Source of the DNA: Weissella confusa
GTDB taxonomy: Bacteria; Bacillota; Bacilli; Lactobacillales; Lactobacillaceae
Assembly (NCBI GenBank): GCA_041871065.1
Contig: CP168942.1
Location: forward strand, 492,001 to 556,000
Direction: 5' to 3'
DNA: 64,000 nucleotides
Position numbers and translations under genes: made by a program
The notes under the pieces: model-generated
Database searches by the model: none
Seen by the model: only the letters and a program-made list of their open reading frames with translations
Told to the model about the DNA's origin: nothing
Shown: positions 34,401 through 43,733 of the stretch, in pieces
How the letters are laid out: each line of letters opens with the position of its first letter
Numbering within the stretch: the stretch's first letter is position 1

Positions 34401-35030
34401 ATGAGTAAACAGGGATTAAAGATGAATCAGGTTGCGGTTGCGCTTTTGGTTGCAACTTTAAGCTCGTTGGGTGGCGTGACGGTCACGGCATCTGACACAA
34501 AAACAAACGCTGTCTCATCAGCAGCAGTAAATAAGGCGGTAGCTGCTTCGGTCGGGGGAAAGACAATGAAGATCAAGCAGATTAACTACGTGCCTGGAAC
34601 CGCGGCACCAAGCCAACAGACGACTAAGACATACAAGCAGGTTATTCAGCCAAATCTTGATGCGCCGGCTGAGGCTTGGATGTGCTTGGCATATGTTGCG
34701 GGTGCTTTTGGGGGTGCATCAGGTTATGCAACGGCTGCAATGGCCGCTGACGATGCGCCAGTTATGTACAACAATCAAGATTTCCCAGAAAACGTCTACG
34801 TACCAGTTTTCTTCCGCTTTGTGGATCAAACGCACGGTAGCGTGGGTCACGTTGTCATTTGGGATGGCTACAAGAAAGAATTTCTTTCAACTGGATCAAG
34901 CAATGGACACATTACGTTCCATTCGGTTGATGAAGTTTTGGCATGGCTACGTGGTAGTGGCGATGTTGAATACATTGGTTGGTCAACTGAAATGCCAATT
35001 GATCACCAATGGCGTCCAGTTGTGGATTAA
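34401..35030 (+). CDS. Secreted CHAP/NlpC-like protein
   Basis: The 209-residue protein has a basic N-region and hydrophobic core typical of a signal peptide (MSKQGLK then about 20 apolar residues, cleavage near 30). The C-terminal domain (about 88-205) has a cysteine in AWMCLAYV, a histidine in GSVGHVVIWDG and an EYIGWS strand, as in CHAP or NlpC/P60 cell-wall hydrolases of lactic acid bacteria. It may cleave peptide cross-links of peptidoglycan. Start at 34401 is needed for the basic N-region. Family call is moderate. Confidence 0.6.
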   Translation: MSKQGLKMNQVAVALLVATLSSLGGVTVTASDTKTNAVSSAAVNKAVAASVGGKTMKIKQINYVPGTAAPSQQTTKTYKQVIQPNLDAPAEAWMCLAYVAGAFGGASGYATAAMAADDAPVMYNNQDFPENVYVPVFFRFVDQTHGSVGHVVIWDGYKKEFLSTGSSNGHITFHSVDEVLAWLRGSGDVEYIGWSTEMPIDHQWRPVVD

Positions 35031-35044
35031 TAGAAAAATGACAA

Positions 35045-35078
35045 AGGTCAAGTGCGTTTTGCGTGCTTGGCCTTTTGT
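35045..35078 (+). terminator. Intrinsic terminator
   Basis: AGGTCAAGTGCG pairs with GCGTGCTTGGCC around TTTT, followed by T4. Confidence 0.7.
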
Positions 35079-35151
35079 TGGTATTTAGGGGGTAAAAGCG
35101 GTACTATGGTGTCGTTTAAGAGATGTTTTTATCAGATTGGGGGACGATAAA

Positions 35152-36486
35152 ATGACAGAATACGATTATGACGTTGTGTATTTGGGGACTGGTCACGGAA
35201 CTTTTGATGGTGCAATACCGCTAGCCAAGCGTGGCAAGCGCATTGCAGTTATCGAAGATGGCATTATCGGCGGCACGTGTTCAAACTATGGCTGTAATCC
35301 GAAAATTACATTAGACGCACCAGTGGCGATGCTACGTTCATTGGAGAATATGCGGGATGTCTTGCCGGTGAAAGACGCACACATTGATTGGGCGGCCAAC
35401 CAAAAGCACAAGCAAGCGGTGATTGGTGGGATTCCTGATTTGAAGGTGAGTCGCATGGAGGCAGTCGGCATCGAAATTATCAACGGGTACGGTATCTTGC
35501 AGGATCGCCACACGGTTCGCGTGGGTGATCGCCAGCTATCAACTGACAAAATTGTCGTAGCAACTGGTTTGCGGTCGCATCATTTGCCAATCGAGGGGAC
35601 GGAACTATTCCATGTATCGAAAGACTTTTTGGCGTTAGAAGAAATGCCAGCTTCAGTTATCGTGATTGGGGCGGGTTATATCGGCATGGAATTTGCGACA
35701 CAAGCAAATGCGGCTGGCGCGAAGGTAACGGTGATTATGCACGGTGACCAAGCGTTGAAAGGCTTTAAGCAATCCTACGTCGAACAAATCATTGCGGATT
35801 TAACCAAGCGCGGGGTGACTTTCTTGCGCAATGTGAGCTTGAAAAAGGCTGAGAAGATTGGTAATCAAGTTGTCGTCACTGACGGTGCTGATGTGAAGGT
35901 TGCGGCTGATTGGGTGTTGGACGCGACGGGGCGTATTCCGAACGTAGAAGGCTTTGGTCTCGACGAGGTCGGTGTCGCTTACAACAAAAATGGTATTGTG
36001 GTGAACGACCATTTGCAAACGACTGTGGATAATATTTATGCGGCGGGGGATGTGATTGATAAAACGCAGCCTAAGCTAACGCCGACAGCGATTTTTGAGT
36101 CGAAGTATTTGATGCATTTGTTTGCGGGTGATACGACGAAACCGATTGATTATCCGGTTATTCCGTCAGTAGTCTTCACGTCACCACGAATTGCGAAAGT
36201 CGGTTTGCAAGCGGATCAAATTACGAAGCCAGATAAGTATCAGATTGAAACGCATGATGTCTTAAAGAACTGGTACCGTAATGTCATGAATGAGCAATTT
36301 GGTGAGAACGAGCTGATTTTTGATGACCAACATCATTTGGTTGGGGCAACGGAAATGAGTGACTACGCTGAGCAAGTTATCGGCACACTGTTGCCGGCGG
36401 TTGAGCTTGGTTTGGATGCTGAACAAGTTGAACGCATGATTCATATTTTCCCATCATTGGAGTCAATCACTTGGGAGCAAATCTGA
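35152..36486 (+). CDS. Glutathione-reductase-like FAD/NAD(P) disulfide oxidoreductase
   Basis: ATG 35152 follows GGGGGACG; 444 residues. The N-terminal FAD motif reads LGTGHGTF, the redox-active pair is in GGTCSNYGCNPK (C-x4-C), the NAD(P) motif is VIGAGYIGMEFA, and the second FAD motif is IYAAGDV. The dimer-interface end, which normally has HPT..E with a catalytic His, reads IHIFPSLES here, so the His before Pro is Phe. This places the protein with the uncharacterised glutathione-reductase-like group of Lactobacillales and makes a standard glutathione reductase reaction uncertain. Confidence 0.75.
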   Translation: MTEYDYDVVYLGTGHGTFDGAIPLAKRGKRIAVIEDGIIGGTCSNYGCNPKITLDAPVAMLRSLENMRDVLPVKDAHIDWAANQKHKQAVIGGIPDLKVSRMEAVGIEIINGYGILQDRHTVRVGDRQLSTDKIVVATGLRSHHLPIEGTELFHVSKDFLALEEMPASVIVIGAGYIGMEFATQANAAGAKVTVIMHGDQALKGFKQSYVEQIIADLTKRGVTFLRNVSLKKAEKIGNQVVVTDGADVKVAADWVLDATGRIPNVEGFGLDEVGVAYNKNGIVVNDHLQTTVDNIYAAGDVIDKTQPKLTPTAIFESKYLMHLFAGDTTKPIDYPVIPSVVFTSPRIAKVGLQADQITKPDKYQIETHDVLKNWYRNVMNEQFGENELIFDDQHHLVGATEMSDYAEQVIGTLLPAVELGLDAEQVERMIHIFPSLESITWEQI

Positions 36487-36497
36487 AAAAAGACCGG

Positions 36498-36526
36498 TTG
36501 ACATGACCTATATGACCCCGTATAGT
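36498..36526 (+). promoter_or_regulatory. Promoter of the cytosine permease leader
   Basis: TTGACA (36498-36503), a 17-base spacer and TATAGT (36521-36526). It is about 170 bases before the coding start, leaving a long leader. Confidence 0.75.
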
Positions 36527-36559
36527 AGACAAAGTTGAAAATTTTGAATAGTTCTTTTA

Positions 36560-36662
36560 ACTGTCAGCCGAGAGCTGGCCAAAGAGCGCGTCACTAAGGA
36601 TAACTGTAGACTTTAACGGGCCGCTCTGTACATTTTTTGTTACGGAGTGGCCTTTTCGTTTA
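36560..36662 (+). promoter_or_regulatory. Transcription attenuator, possibly PyrR-type, before codB
   Basis: The leader ends in a terminator (GGCCGCTCTGTA 36619-36630 with TTACGGAGTGGCC 36640-36652, then TTTTCGTTT). AGAGCG at 36583-36588 can pair with CGCTCT in the terminator 5' arm, giving an antiterminator. Just upstream is a hairpin CAGC-CGAGA-GCTG (36565-36577), similar to, but one loop base shorter than, the PyrR-binding hairpin. Pyrimidine control would fit cytosine uptake. Confidence 0.5.
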
Positions 36663-36696
36663 ATAAAACGGTTAACCAAGGTGCAAGGAGGGGAAT

Positions 36697-38046
36697 ATGG
36701 AAAAGCAGTTCGGTCGTGTTGAAGTGATTTCAGCCGACAAGCGTACAATGTCAAATTGGGATATGTTTGCCACATGGGTGGGAGCAAATGCCAATAACGG
36801 AACGTGGTACATCGGTGGTGTGATTGCCGCCGCAGGTATGTACACAGCTTCAACGACATTGATTATTTCTGGTTTGATCTCATATGCCTTGTTGGCATTG
36901 GCATCATTCATGGGTTACAAGACGGGATTGCCAATGATGGCATTAACGCGTGCGTCATTTGGTTTGCGTGGTTCATTTATTCCATCAATCATTAACATTG
37001 TGCAATTTATTGGTTGGGCCGCCGCAAACACATTTATCGCCGCAATTTCGATTTCGGTTATCTTCAAGGACTTGTTCGGTTGGCAAGCCTACACAGCCGG
37101 TGGTAAGGCTGGTTTGGTTATCGGAATCATCATCATGTCATTGTTGCACTTGGCATCAATCTCATTGGGTGAGCGTTCAGTTCGTATGATTGAGCGTATC
37201 GGAATCGTGTTGGTTTTCATCTTCGTGCTATGGGAATCAATCGTGGTGTTCCAACACGTTTCATTGGCTGACATCTTCGCTTGGAACCCACCAGCAAAGG
37301 TACGTATCTCATCAGGTGCGGCCATTGATATCTTGGCTGCCTTCAACTTGGCCTGGGTAACGGCTTCATCAGACTTCTCACGTTTCACGAAGCGTAAGTC
37401 AGGTGCAACTGGTTGGTCATTCTTGGGTGCGAATATCGGATTGTTCTGGTTCGCCTTCATCGGTTTGACGGCCACGATTGCTACGGCGTTGATGAACAAC
37501 GCGTTTGATCCAAACGACTCAGACCCATCAACGATTGCATCAAAGTTGGGCTTGGGAATCATCGCTTTGTTGGTTATCGTGATTACGTCAACAACGGCCA
37601 ACGCGGTTAACTTGATGGCCGCCGGATCTGCTTTGACAAACATGTGGCACAAGGTAAAGCTAACGCCAGCCTTGTGGATCGTAACGATTGCTGCAACACT
37701 TGTGTCATTCATTCCATTGTGGTTCGCCACATTCTTGGATGCCTTCATCTTGTTCTTGGACTACATCGGTATGTTCTTGGGACCAGAAATCGCCGTCTTC
37801 TTGGTTGATTTCTTCTTCATCCGTAAGGGACAATATGCACTTGACCAATTCACGAAGGTGGATGGTAAGTACTGGTACAACGGTGGTTTGAACTGGATTG
37901 CGATTGCCTCATGGGCAGTTGGAATTGCATTGTACTTCGGTTTGAAGTCAGTGAACATCATTAGCCAAACGATTGGTGTAACTTTCGTGGCGATGGCATT
38001 GACGGGATTGATTTACTACGTTGCAACGAAGCTAATTAAGAAGTAA
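36697..38046 (+). CDS. codB: Cytosine permease, NCS1 family
   Basis: The 449-residue protein starts behind GGAGGGG and has about 12 membrane helices. Its N-terminal NWDMFATWVGANANNGTWYIGG segment (residues about 20-41) and the later ASSDFSRFTKRK loop are typical of CodB-like NCS1 transporters. The cytosine deaminase gene lies 2.3 kb downstream, which supports cytosine as substrate over other nucleobases. Expression is probably controlled by the leader attenuator. A terminator follows, so the topoisomerase gene is a separate unit. Confidence 0.85.
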   Translation: MEKQFGRVEVISADKRTMSNWDMFATWVGANANNGTWYIGGVIAAAGMYTASTTLIISGLISYALLALASFMGYKTGLPMMALTRASFGLRGSFIPSIINIVQFIGWAAANTFIAAISISVIFKDLFGWQAYTAGGKAGLVIGIIIMSLLHLASISLGERSVRMIERIGIVLVFIFVLWESIVVFQHVSLADIFAWNPPAKVRISSGAAIDILAAFNLAWVTASSDFSRFTKRKSGATGWSFLGANIGLFWFAFIGLTATIATALMNNAFDPNDSDPSTIASKLGLGIIALLVIVITSTTANAVNLMAAGSALTNMWHKVKLTPALWIVTIAATLVSFIPLWFATFLDAFILFLDYIGMFLGPEIAVFLVDFFFIRKGQYALDQFTKVDGKYWYNGGLNWIAIASWAVGIALYFGLKSVNIISQTIGVTFVAMALTGLIYYVATKLIKK

Positions 38047-38052
38047 AACAGT

Positions 38053-38088
38053 AAGCACTGGAACTCGATTTGAGTTCTGGTGCTTTTT
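38053..38088 (+). terminator. Intrinsic terminator after codB
   Basis: AGCACTGGAACTC pairs with GAGTTCTGGTGCT around GATTT, then T5. Confidence 0.85.
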
Positions 38089-38186
38089 GATTTGCACTAG
38101 TAACGCCCCATAAACATAAAATGTTAATTTAAAACTAACTTCATATCACGTATAATAGAACTAATGCAAAACAAGAGGAGGCTTTT

Positions 38187-40265
38187 ATGGCGAATTATTT
38201 GATTATTACGGAAAAGCCATCAGCGGCGCAGAACTTCGTGAAAGCGTTGGGCGGTAAAGTTGGTAGCTTTGAAGGCAATAACTTCAACATCACAAACCTA
38301 CGTGGTCACGTGATGACGCTCAAGGAGCCGGAAGAAATGGTGGCGCCGGATTTGCAGAAGGCCTACAAGTCATGGACGTTAAAGTACATGCCATGGAACT
38401 TGGCCGATTTTAAGTGGCAACGAACTTATATTCGTAGCCGTAATCTGCGCACCGGTAAGTCTGAATCCTCAAAGAAATTACTAGATGAATTAAAAGCCGA
38501 AAGTAAGAAGGGCTACGATGCGTTGGTCATCGCGACCGATACGGATCCGTCTGGTGAAGGCGATTTGTTGGCATGGGAAGCGATTGATGCAATTGGCTGG
38601 AAAGGCCAAGTATTGCGCGCTAATTTCATGGATGAATCACCGAAGAGTGTCAAGGCGGCCATGCGTGATTTGACTGATGTCACGGACAAAAATCAACACG
38701 GTGCTTATCTGAAGGGTGAGAGCCGTAATCGTTGGGACTTTGCGTCAATGCAATTAACTCGTATTGCAACGACTTCAGCGAAGAAGGCGGGCTACAAGGT
38801 GGTGGCACGCGAAGGACGTTTGAAATCAGTCATTGTTTGGAAGATTTATGAGCAACTTGAAGCGATTAAAAACTATGTCCGCACGCCTTACTATGAAGTG
38901 AAGTTTAAGGACCCGGCCGGTCACGTGTTTGGTCGCGTGACAAAAGATGGCGATGTGATTCCATGGCGCTTTGCGACCAAGGATGAAGGTCAGGCTGACA
39001 TGGCGCAATATCACAGCAGTGCAGTTGTGAATGAAAAGCACCAGACGCGCACGCAAGCACCGGGGCGATTGCTTGATTTGGCTGGTTTGGCGGCTGTGTT
39101 GGCGCCACGCGGTTATGCGTCAAAAGAAGTCTTGGCAACGTATCAAAAGATGTATGAGGCACAGGTTGTGTCATACCCACGTACGGAAGACAAGACAGTG
39201 ACGCCAGAACAATTTAATGAGTTGTTGCCATTGGTTGATCGCATCGCGGATTTGGTTGGTGTGGATAAGAGCTTGTTAACGCATCGTCAACCGCGACCAA
39301 CTCACGTTAAGGCGCAAGGTGCCCACGGTGCGAACCGTCCGGGTACCAACGTGCCAGCTGATGTGCAGAGCCTAAAGAAGTATGGCGACAGCGCCATGGC
39401 GATTTACGAAGTGTTGGCGAAGAACTATCTGGCGATGTTGGCTGAAGATTACGTGTATGACCACGTCACAGCTGAATTGCAGGATTACCCCAACTTCAAG
39501 ACGGCGTTCAATCTACCTATTAAGTTGAATTTTAAGTTGGTCTACGATTCATATGCGGCAACCCGTGTCGATGACGATGATGAGGATGGCCAGGCAGGTG
39601 CGCTTGGCCCAATGGCCGACCCTTATCTGCATGAGGGTGCGAACAAGAAACCACAACACCCATCAACAAAGTGGATTATGGCTTATTTGGAAAAGCATAA
39701 TGTTGGAACCGGTGCGACGCGTGTCTCAACCTTGTCTGAAATGGGCAAGGGCCAAAAGGCGATGCTACGTGAGGCGAAGGGAAAGCTAACATTGACGGAA
39801 ACCGGTAACGTCTCAGCAGTAATGGTAAAGGGTACGTGGATTGCCTCGCCAAAAATCACCAAGCGCTTGTTTGAAATAATGGATGAAGTCGGTGAGTTTA
39901 AGATGACGGTGCCGAAGTTGCTTGAATCCGTGACCCAAGTGGTTGAACACGATATGCCAATCATGGTCGCAAATGCTGAAGCACTGCAGGCAACGCTGGG
40001 GGCACCCAAGCCTAAGCCGGTTCGTAAGGTGAGCGAGAAGACGACTGGGACATTTAAGGGTGAAGAGATTACCTTTGCTAAGGAATGGAGTGGCCACAAA
40101 TTTACCGACGAAGAGATTACTAAGCTGTTGGCAGGCGAAGAAATTAGTTTCCCAGCCAAGTCAAAGCGTGGGAAAGATTACACTGCGGTTGGCAAAATGG
40201 CCAAGCAAACCTTTAAAGGTAGCACTTTCTACGGCTTTAAATTAAATCCAAAAGATAGGAAATAA
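38187..40265 (+). CDS. topB: DNA topoisomerase type IA (topoisomerase III-like)
   Basis: The 692-residue protein starts behind AGAGGAGG. The Toprim domain opens with LIITEKPSAA and has TDTDPSGEGD (about 113-122). The catalytic tyrosine is in VVSYPRTEDKTV (about Tyr330). The C-terminal 60 residues form a topoisomerase C-terminal repeat (GTFKGEEITF, then GREEIF-like LLAGEEISFP), not zinc fingers. It resembles TopB/Top III proteins of lactic acid bacteria that decatenate DNA. It is inserted between the cytosine permease and deaminase genes but has its own ribosome binding site and probably promoter. Confidence 0.88.
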   Translation: MANYLIITEKPSAAQNFVKALGGKVGSFEGNNFNITNLRGHVMTLKEPEEMVAPDLQKAYKSWTLKYMPWNLADFKWQRTYIRSRNLRTGKSESSKKLLDELKAESKKGYDALVIATDTDPSGEGDLLAWEAIDAIGWKGQVLRANFMDESPKSVKAAMRDLTDVTDKNQHGAYLKGESRNRWDFASMQLTRIATTSAKKAGYKVVAREGRLKSVIVWKIYEQLEAIKNYVRTPYYEVKFKDPAGHVFGRVTKDGDVIPWRFATKDEGQADMAQYHSSAVVNEKHQTRTQAPGRLLDLAGLAAVLAPRGYASKEVLATYQKMYEAQVVSYPRTEDKTVTPEQFNELLPLVDRIADLVGVDKSLLTHRQPRPTHVKAQGAHGANRPGTNVPADVQSLKKYGDSAMAIYEVLAKNYLAMLAEDYVYDHVTAELQDYPNFKTAFNLPIKLNFKLVYDSYAATRVDDDDEDGQAGALGPMADPYLHEGANKKPQHPSTKWIMAYLEKHNVGTGATRVSTLSEMGKGQKAMLREAKGKLTLTETGNVSAVMVKGTWIASPKITKRLFEIMDEVGEFKMTVPKLLESVTQVVEHDMPIMVANAEALQATLGAPKPKPVRKVSEKTTGTFKGEEITFAKEWSGHKFTDEEITKLLAGEEISFPAKSKRGKDYTAVGKMAKQTFKGSTFYGFKLNPKDRK

Positions 40266-40320
40266 GTGTTATACTCGATTAACAGTTCACAACATTAATT
40301 TTTTCCAGGGAGAGAAAGAA

Positions 40321-41562
40321 ATGCTAATCAAGCAAGTGTTAATTGAAAATGCAGCTGAGCCAAAGGATGTGCGTATCGTTGATGGCGAGTTTGCAGAAAT
40401 TGCAGATAACTTGGCACCCGAGGCGGGTGAACAAGTTATCGACGCTACTAATAAGTTGATGATTCCACCATTCGTGGATCCTCACGTTCACTTGGACTCA
40501 ACGATGACGGCTGGTGATCCAGAATGGAACGAAACGGGAACGTTGTTTGACGGTATCCGTATTTGGTCAGAGCGCAAGAAGACGTTGTCACATGAAGATG
40601 TGAAGCAACGTGCCATTCAAGCGTTGAAGATTCAAGCTGCTCACGGTTTGCAGTTCGTTCGTTCACACGTGGATATTACGGACCCTGATTTGGTTGCTTT
40701 GAAGGCACTGATTGAGTTGCGTGAAGAAGTTAAGCCTTGGATGACGCTCCAATTAGTCGCCTTTCCACAAGAGGGAATCTTGTCATTCCCAGGTGGTAAG
40801 GAATTGATGATCAAGGCCGCCGAACTTGGTGTTGATGCGATTGGTGCAATTCCGCACTTTGAGTTCACACGTGAGTACTCAGTTGAGTCATTGCACTTCG
40901 CTTTTGAAGTCGCTCAAAAGTACAACTTGTTGATTGATGCCCACACGGATGAAATCGATGACCCAGCTTCACGTGGTTTGGAGACGATGGCAACGTTGGC
41001 CCTTGAAACCGGTTTGAAGGAAAAGGTTACCGCTTCACACACGACGGCGATGGGGTCATACAATGATGCCTACGTTTACAAGTTGATGCGTTTGCTAAAG
41101 ATGTCAGACATTAACTTTGTGGCCAACCCATTGATTAACATGTACTTGGGTGGTCGTTTTGATACGTATCCAAAGCGCCGTGGTTTGACACGTGTGAAGG
41201 AATTGGACGCTGAAGGTATCAATGTGGCGTTCGGTGAAGATGACATCAAGGATCCATGGTACCCAATGGGAAATGGAAACATGGTTGATGCCTTGCACAT
41301 GGGCTTGCACGCGACGCAAATTATGGGCTATTCAGAAATCATGAATTCATACCGTTTCATTACGAAGAACGGTGCCCGTACGATGCACGTACAAGATTCA
41401 TACGGCATTGAAGTTGGCAAGCCAGCTAACTTCTTGATTTTCAACGCTACGAACTGGTTCGACGCGTTGAATGAACGTGCTGAAATGTTGTATTCAATTC
41501 ACAACGGTGAAGTCTTGGTTGAGACGAAGCCATCGGAAGCAACGATTAATTTGCCAGAATAA
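40321..41562 (+). CDS. codA: Cytosine deaminase
   Basis: The 413-residue amidohydrolase starts behind AGGGAGAG. It has the metal-binding HVH (His55, His57), the HTDEIDD segment that holds another ligand His and the catalytic region, and the GEDDIKDPWYPMGNGN loop characteristic of CodA. It converts cytosine to uracil and ammonia, feeding pyrimidine salvage together with the CodB importer. The neighbouring pair codB-codA is separated only by topB. A terminator follows. Confidence 0.92.
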   Translation: MLIKQVLIENAAEPKDVRIVDGEFAEIADNLAPEAGEQVIDATNKLMIPPFVDPHVHLDSTMTAGDPEWNETGTLFDGIRIWSERKKTLSHEDVKQRAIQALKIQAAHGLQFVRSHVDITDPDLVALKALIELREEVKPWMTLQLVAFPQEGILSFPGGKELMIKAAELGVDAIGAIPHFEFTREYSVESLHFAFEVAQKYNLLIDAHTDEIDDPASRGLETMATLALETGLKEKVTASHTTAMGSYNDAYVYKLMRLLKMSDINFVANPLINMYLGGRFDTYPKRRGLTRVKELDAEGINVAFGEDDIKDPWYPMGNGNMVDALHMGLHATQIMGYSEIMNSYRFITKNGARTMHVQDSYGIEVGKPANFLIFNATNWFDALNERAEMLYSIHNGEVLVETKPSEATINLPE

Positions 41563-41568
41563 TAGGGA

Positions 41569-41600
41569 AAGCGAGTGAACTTGTTTCACTCGCTTTTTTG
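41569..41600 (+). terminator. Intrinsic terminator after codA
   Basis: AAGCGAGTGAA pairs with TTCACTCGCTT and runs into T6. Confidence 0.85.
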
Positions 41601-41648
41601 TGCAGTTGCGTATAATTAGTAAGAATGAAAACGAAAGGGGTGTGGGTT

Positions 41649-43367
41649 ATGGCACGTTTTCCAGAAGAACAAACGGAAATGTATTTCTGGCGACATAAGT
41701 TACCGGAACAAATTTATGAGAAAAATAGTTTTGCGAATTTGATGGCGCACACCCCGGAATCAGAGATGAAAGCGTTCGCCCACGAGATATTCGAGAAGTT
41801 GCCACCTGAGTTACAAAACCAGCAAGATTATGATCAATGGCTGTTAGCATTACTTGAAATGTTGCAACAACCGCATGATGTGCCGGCGGTGATGCAACAA
41901 TTGATTGCGGGGATGTTGGCTGATGAGACATTGACGGCGGGGAAACATGATGTTTGGCAGAATATTGCGGATACGCCAACGCCGATTCAAATTGTGACGG
42001 GTCGCGCTGGCTCGGGTAAGTCATACATGATGGCGCGGTTGATTCGTTTGGCGCAACAAGGGGATGTGAACACTATCTTGATTACCCCAACGCACGCTGC
42101 GGCAACGAATGCACGTGGTTTGGTCGAGCGGGCAATCGGTGATTTGTTGGACGAACATGAGCCAGAATATCTGTTGAAGCCGGTTGACCATGTCACGATT
42201 GCCACGGCAACCAGTTTTACATACCGTAACCACGAGGCGATGACTGAAATCGCACGCTTGGGGCATTTCTTTGATGACCCAGAACGGGCGGCTCGTTACC
42301 CAACATACGATTTGATGATTGTGGATGAGGCGTTTGCATCAAATGTCAGGGCGCTGATTGATGCCATTTTGTATGGGTTAGCGACTGGCTCGCAAATCTT
42401 GTTGGTGGGTGACCCAAATCAGTTGCCATCTGTTGAGAATGACCCAGTTCCAATGCTGAATGCCTTGGTGCTGGCAGGTCTGGCTAATCGCACACCGGTT
42501 TTGCAACAAATCAAGCGTGCGAATTCGCCGATTATTGCGACGGTCGCCAATGCCATTCTGGATGGTGATTCAAGTACGATTGTTGCACCGGACGAATTGA
42601 TGCCAGCCGAGGTGTTGCCGGATGTCTTTTTGGAGCGCCCATATACTTTCGTACCGATGAGTGAAACTGCGCTATTGCAAGTGGTTGAGACGGTGAAGCG
42701 CGCGTTGATAGCGGAACCGGATCAAGAAACGGTTGTCCTAGTGCCAACAAATGAATTGCGTCGTTTGATTAATGCAGCGGTGCAAAATGCTTTGGTGGAG
42801 ACACCGGTATTACGCACGGAAGTCGGGTTGTGGGTGCGCGATGATTTGACGTTGTACCCAGGTGACCGTGTGCAGGTGATGCAAACGGTTTATGTCACGA
42901 ACCAAGCGAGTGGTGCGCATGAAAAAGTACGTATGCGTGGTGGCGACCGGATTACGGTCGTTGATGTGATGCCGGGTTATGACATGGTGTTGGTTCAGAC
43001 GGTTGATACGGCTGATCCGATTTTGGTGGATTTGAACGAAACCAGTCAGACCGGGTTTAATCCATTTTCGTATGGGCCTAAGTTAGTCAGCGTCCGTGAA
43101 AACTTAGACTTAGGGTATGCAACAACGATTCATAAAATTCAAGGCTTTACGCTCGACAATGTGATTGTTGTCTTGCCGATGATTTCAAAATTCATTACGA
43201 CGAATTTGATTTATTCAGCTGTCACGCGCGCCGCAAATCACTTGGCAATTGTGGCGTTTGCGAATGAATTACAGCAAACGTTGGATAATCATGTTGGCCA
43301 TGACCGGCAAGCAATGCGCCGTGTTCAACAATTAATAACAGAAACATCCCAGGCACAATTATCATAG
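41649..43367 (+). CDS. RecD-like SF1 DNA helicase
   Basis: ATG 41649 follows AAAGGGGTGTGGG; 572 residues (a start at 41625 would place the ribosome binding site inside the gene). Motif I is GRAGSGKS (about 118-125), motif II IVDEAF, motif III GDPNQLPS, and the C-terminal motifs are TIHKIQGFTLDNVIVVLP and YSAVTRAANHLAIV. The arrangement is that of RecD-type 5'-3' helicases, but it lacks the long N-terminal part of RecD2. It probably acts in DNA repair or recombination; a specific role is not visible. Confidence 0.8.
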   Translation: MARFPEEQTEMYFWRHKLPEQIYEKNSFANLMAHTPESEMKAFAHEIFEKLPPELQNQQDYDQWLLALLEMLQQPHDVPAVMQQLIAGMLADETLTAGKHDVWQNIADTPTPIQIVTGRAGSGKSYMMARLIRLAQQGDVNTILITPTHAAATNARGLVERAIGDLLDEHEPEYLLKPVDHVTIATATSFTYRNHEAMTEIARLGHFFDDPERAARYPTYDLMIVDEAFASNVRALIDAILYGLATGSQILLVGDPNQLPSVENDPVPMLNALVLAGLANRTPVLQQIKRANSPIIATVANAILDGDSSTIVAPDELMPAEVLPDVFLERPYTFVPMSETALLQVVETVKRALIAEPDQETVVLVPTNELRRLINAAVQNALVETPVLRTEVGLWVRDDLTLYPGDRVQVMQTVYVTNQASGAHEKVRMRGGDRITVVDVMPGYDMVLVQTVDTADPILVDLNETSQTGFNPFSYGPKLVSVRENLDLGYATTIHKIQGFTLDNVIVVLPMISKFITTNLIYSAVTRAANHLAIVAFANELQQTLDNHVGHDRQAMRRVQQLITETSQAQLS

Positions 43368-43386
43368 TTAAATAACAACATTCATT

Positions 43387-43424
43387 GAAAGGGCGTGTTC
43401 ATCATAGAAAACACGCCCTTTCTT
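43387..43424 (+). terminator. Intrinsic terminator
   Basis: GAAAGGGCGTGTT pairs with AACACGCCCTTTC. It is symmetrical but has few trailing T. Confidence 0.7.
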
Positions 43425-43733
43425 CAGGTAATGCGAATTGTATATCCGGAACATCGGAGCGTACCGTATTTGCACCGCTTTTTTTAAGTAAGAGTGAAGT
43501 ATTCCGTATTTACGTTGTATAATATACGGTATAAAGGACTGTGGACGGCTGTGATAAAAAAATAGCTATCCGCGTGTAAGTGGTTTAAAAGATGTGAAGT
43601 TTTTTAGAATAGTCGCCAGATTTTGTAGACGTTCTGTGAAAAACACCCAATAATCGCTTTTCTTTTGTTATTGTGTTAGGTGTACAAATAAAGAATTGAT
43701 TTTGTAAAAACTATTAAGACGGGGAATAAGAAT
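43425..43733. promoter_or_regulatory. Control region before the two-component system
   Basis: There is no gene. A likely promoter lies around TATAAA 43530-43535 within ACGGTATAAAGG. CCGTAT occurs at 43464-43469 and 43504-43509 and its inverse ATACGG at 43524-43529; the last two form a palindrome overlapping the promoter. These may be response-regulator sites. About 200 bases of leader follow. Confidence 0.4.
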
